Shown here: in pieces, positions 7,625-7,651 of the stretch
Layout of the letters: each line of letters opens with the position of its first letter
Numbering within the stretch: the stretch's first letter is position 1
Program-made: the position numbers and the translations under genes
NCBI GenBank assembly: GCA_012274175.1
Contig: JAAOZZ010000451.1
Location: forward strand, 1-7,651
DNA: 7,651 nucleotides
Origin: Betaproteobacteria bacterium
GTDB taxonomy: Bacteria; Pseudomonadota; Gammaproteobacteria; Burkholderiales; Usitatibacteraceae
Direction: 5' to 3'
Notes under the pieces: model-generated
Seen by the model: only the letters and a program-made list of their open reading frames with translations
Database searches by the model: none
What the model was told of the DNA's origin: nothing

Positions 7625-7651
7625 ATGACGAGACAAGTCCAGGACGCATAC
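7625..7651 (+). CDS. N-terminal nine codons of a thiolase, in inverted orientation, cut by window edge
   Basis: The plus strand encodes M-T-R-Q-V-Q-D-A-Y and is then cut by the edge. From memory, the proteobacterial acetyl-CoA acyltransferases whose internal sequence matches the gene at 7602-6655 begin with M-[ST]-[RK]-Q-[VL]-Q-D-A-Y, followed by I-V-A-A-T-R-T-P. The ATG has a well-placed ribosome-binding site. This is exactly the part missing from the minus-strand thiolase, so the simplest reading is one gene whose 5' end has been flipped, not a second, divergent thiolase; the latter would leave the minus-strand gene without its beginning. Nine residues are little evidence, and the continuation beyond 7651 is decisive. 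Confidence 0.6.

Overview
The window is a strongly GC-rich stretch of bacterial chromosome from a Gram-negative organism. Signal peptides and an outer-membrane barrel are present, and third codon positions are almost always G or C. The thiolase and the DUF1302/DUF1329 proteins look proteobacterial, most likely betaproteobacterial; that placement is inference from family resemblance only.

All substantial genes lie on the minus strand and read from right to left in a tight, probably co-transcribed array: an acyl-CoA thiolase (7602-6655), a DUF1302 outer-membrane barrel protein (6603-4672), a DUF1329 periplasmic protein (4634-3270), a YCF48/BNR-type beta-propeller (3244-2264) and an RND/MMPL-family transporter (2267 to beyond base 1, cut by the window edge). 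Gaps are 51, 37 and 25 bases, and the last pair overlaps by GTGA. No terminator or internal promoter is evident, and no stretch of 300 bases lacks a gene. The transporter is an uninterrupted 755-codon reading frame that starts with GTG and runs off the left edge. The long plus-strand reading frames opposite these genes are GC-driven shadows.

Taken together the four downstream genes look like a trans-envelope module for a hydrophobic molecule: an outer-membrane barrel, a secreted DUF1329 protein, a secreted propeller and an inner-membrane RND pump. The thiolase upstream suggests a link to lipid, steroid or other acyl-CoA catabolism. The families are known, but the substrate and direction of transport are not, so this is the best candidate here for an incompletely described system.

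The most unusual feature is at the right edge. The thiolase on the minus strand begins abruptly at a conserved internal point (V-P-A-M-T-I-N-R-F-C), with no thiolase-like sequence before it in any frame. The last 27 bases, read on the plus strand, instead encode M-T-R-Q-V-Q-D-A-Y behind a good ribosome-binding site, which matches my recollection of how this thiolase family begins. The 5' end of the gene therefore appears inverted relative to its body, with a GTAC palindrome at the junction. This is either a real small inversion or a fold-back assembly/amplification chimera.
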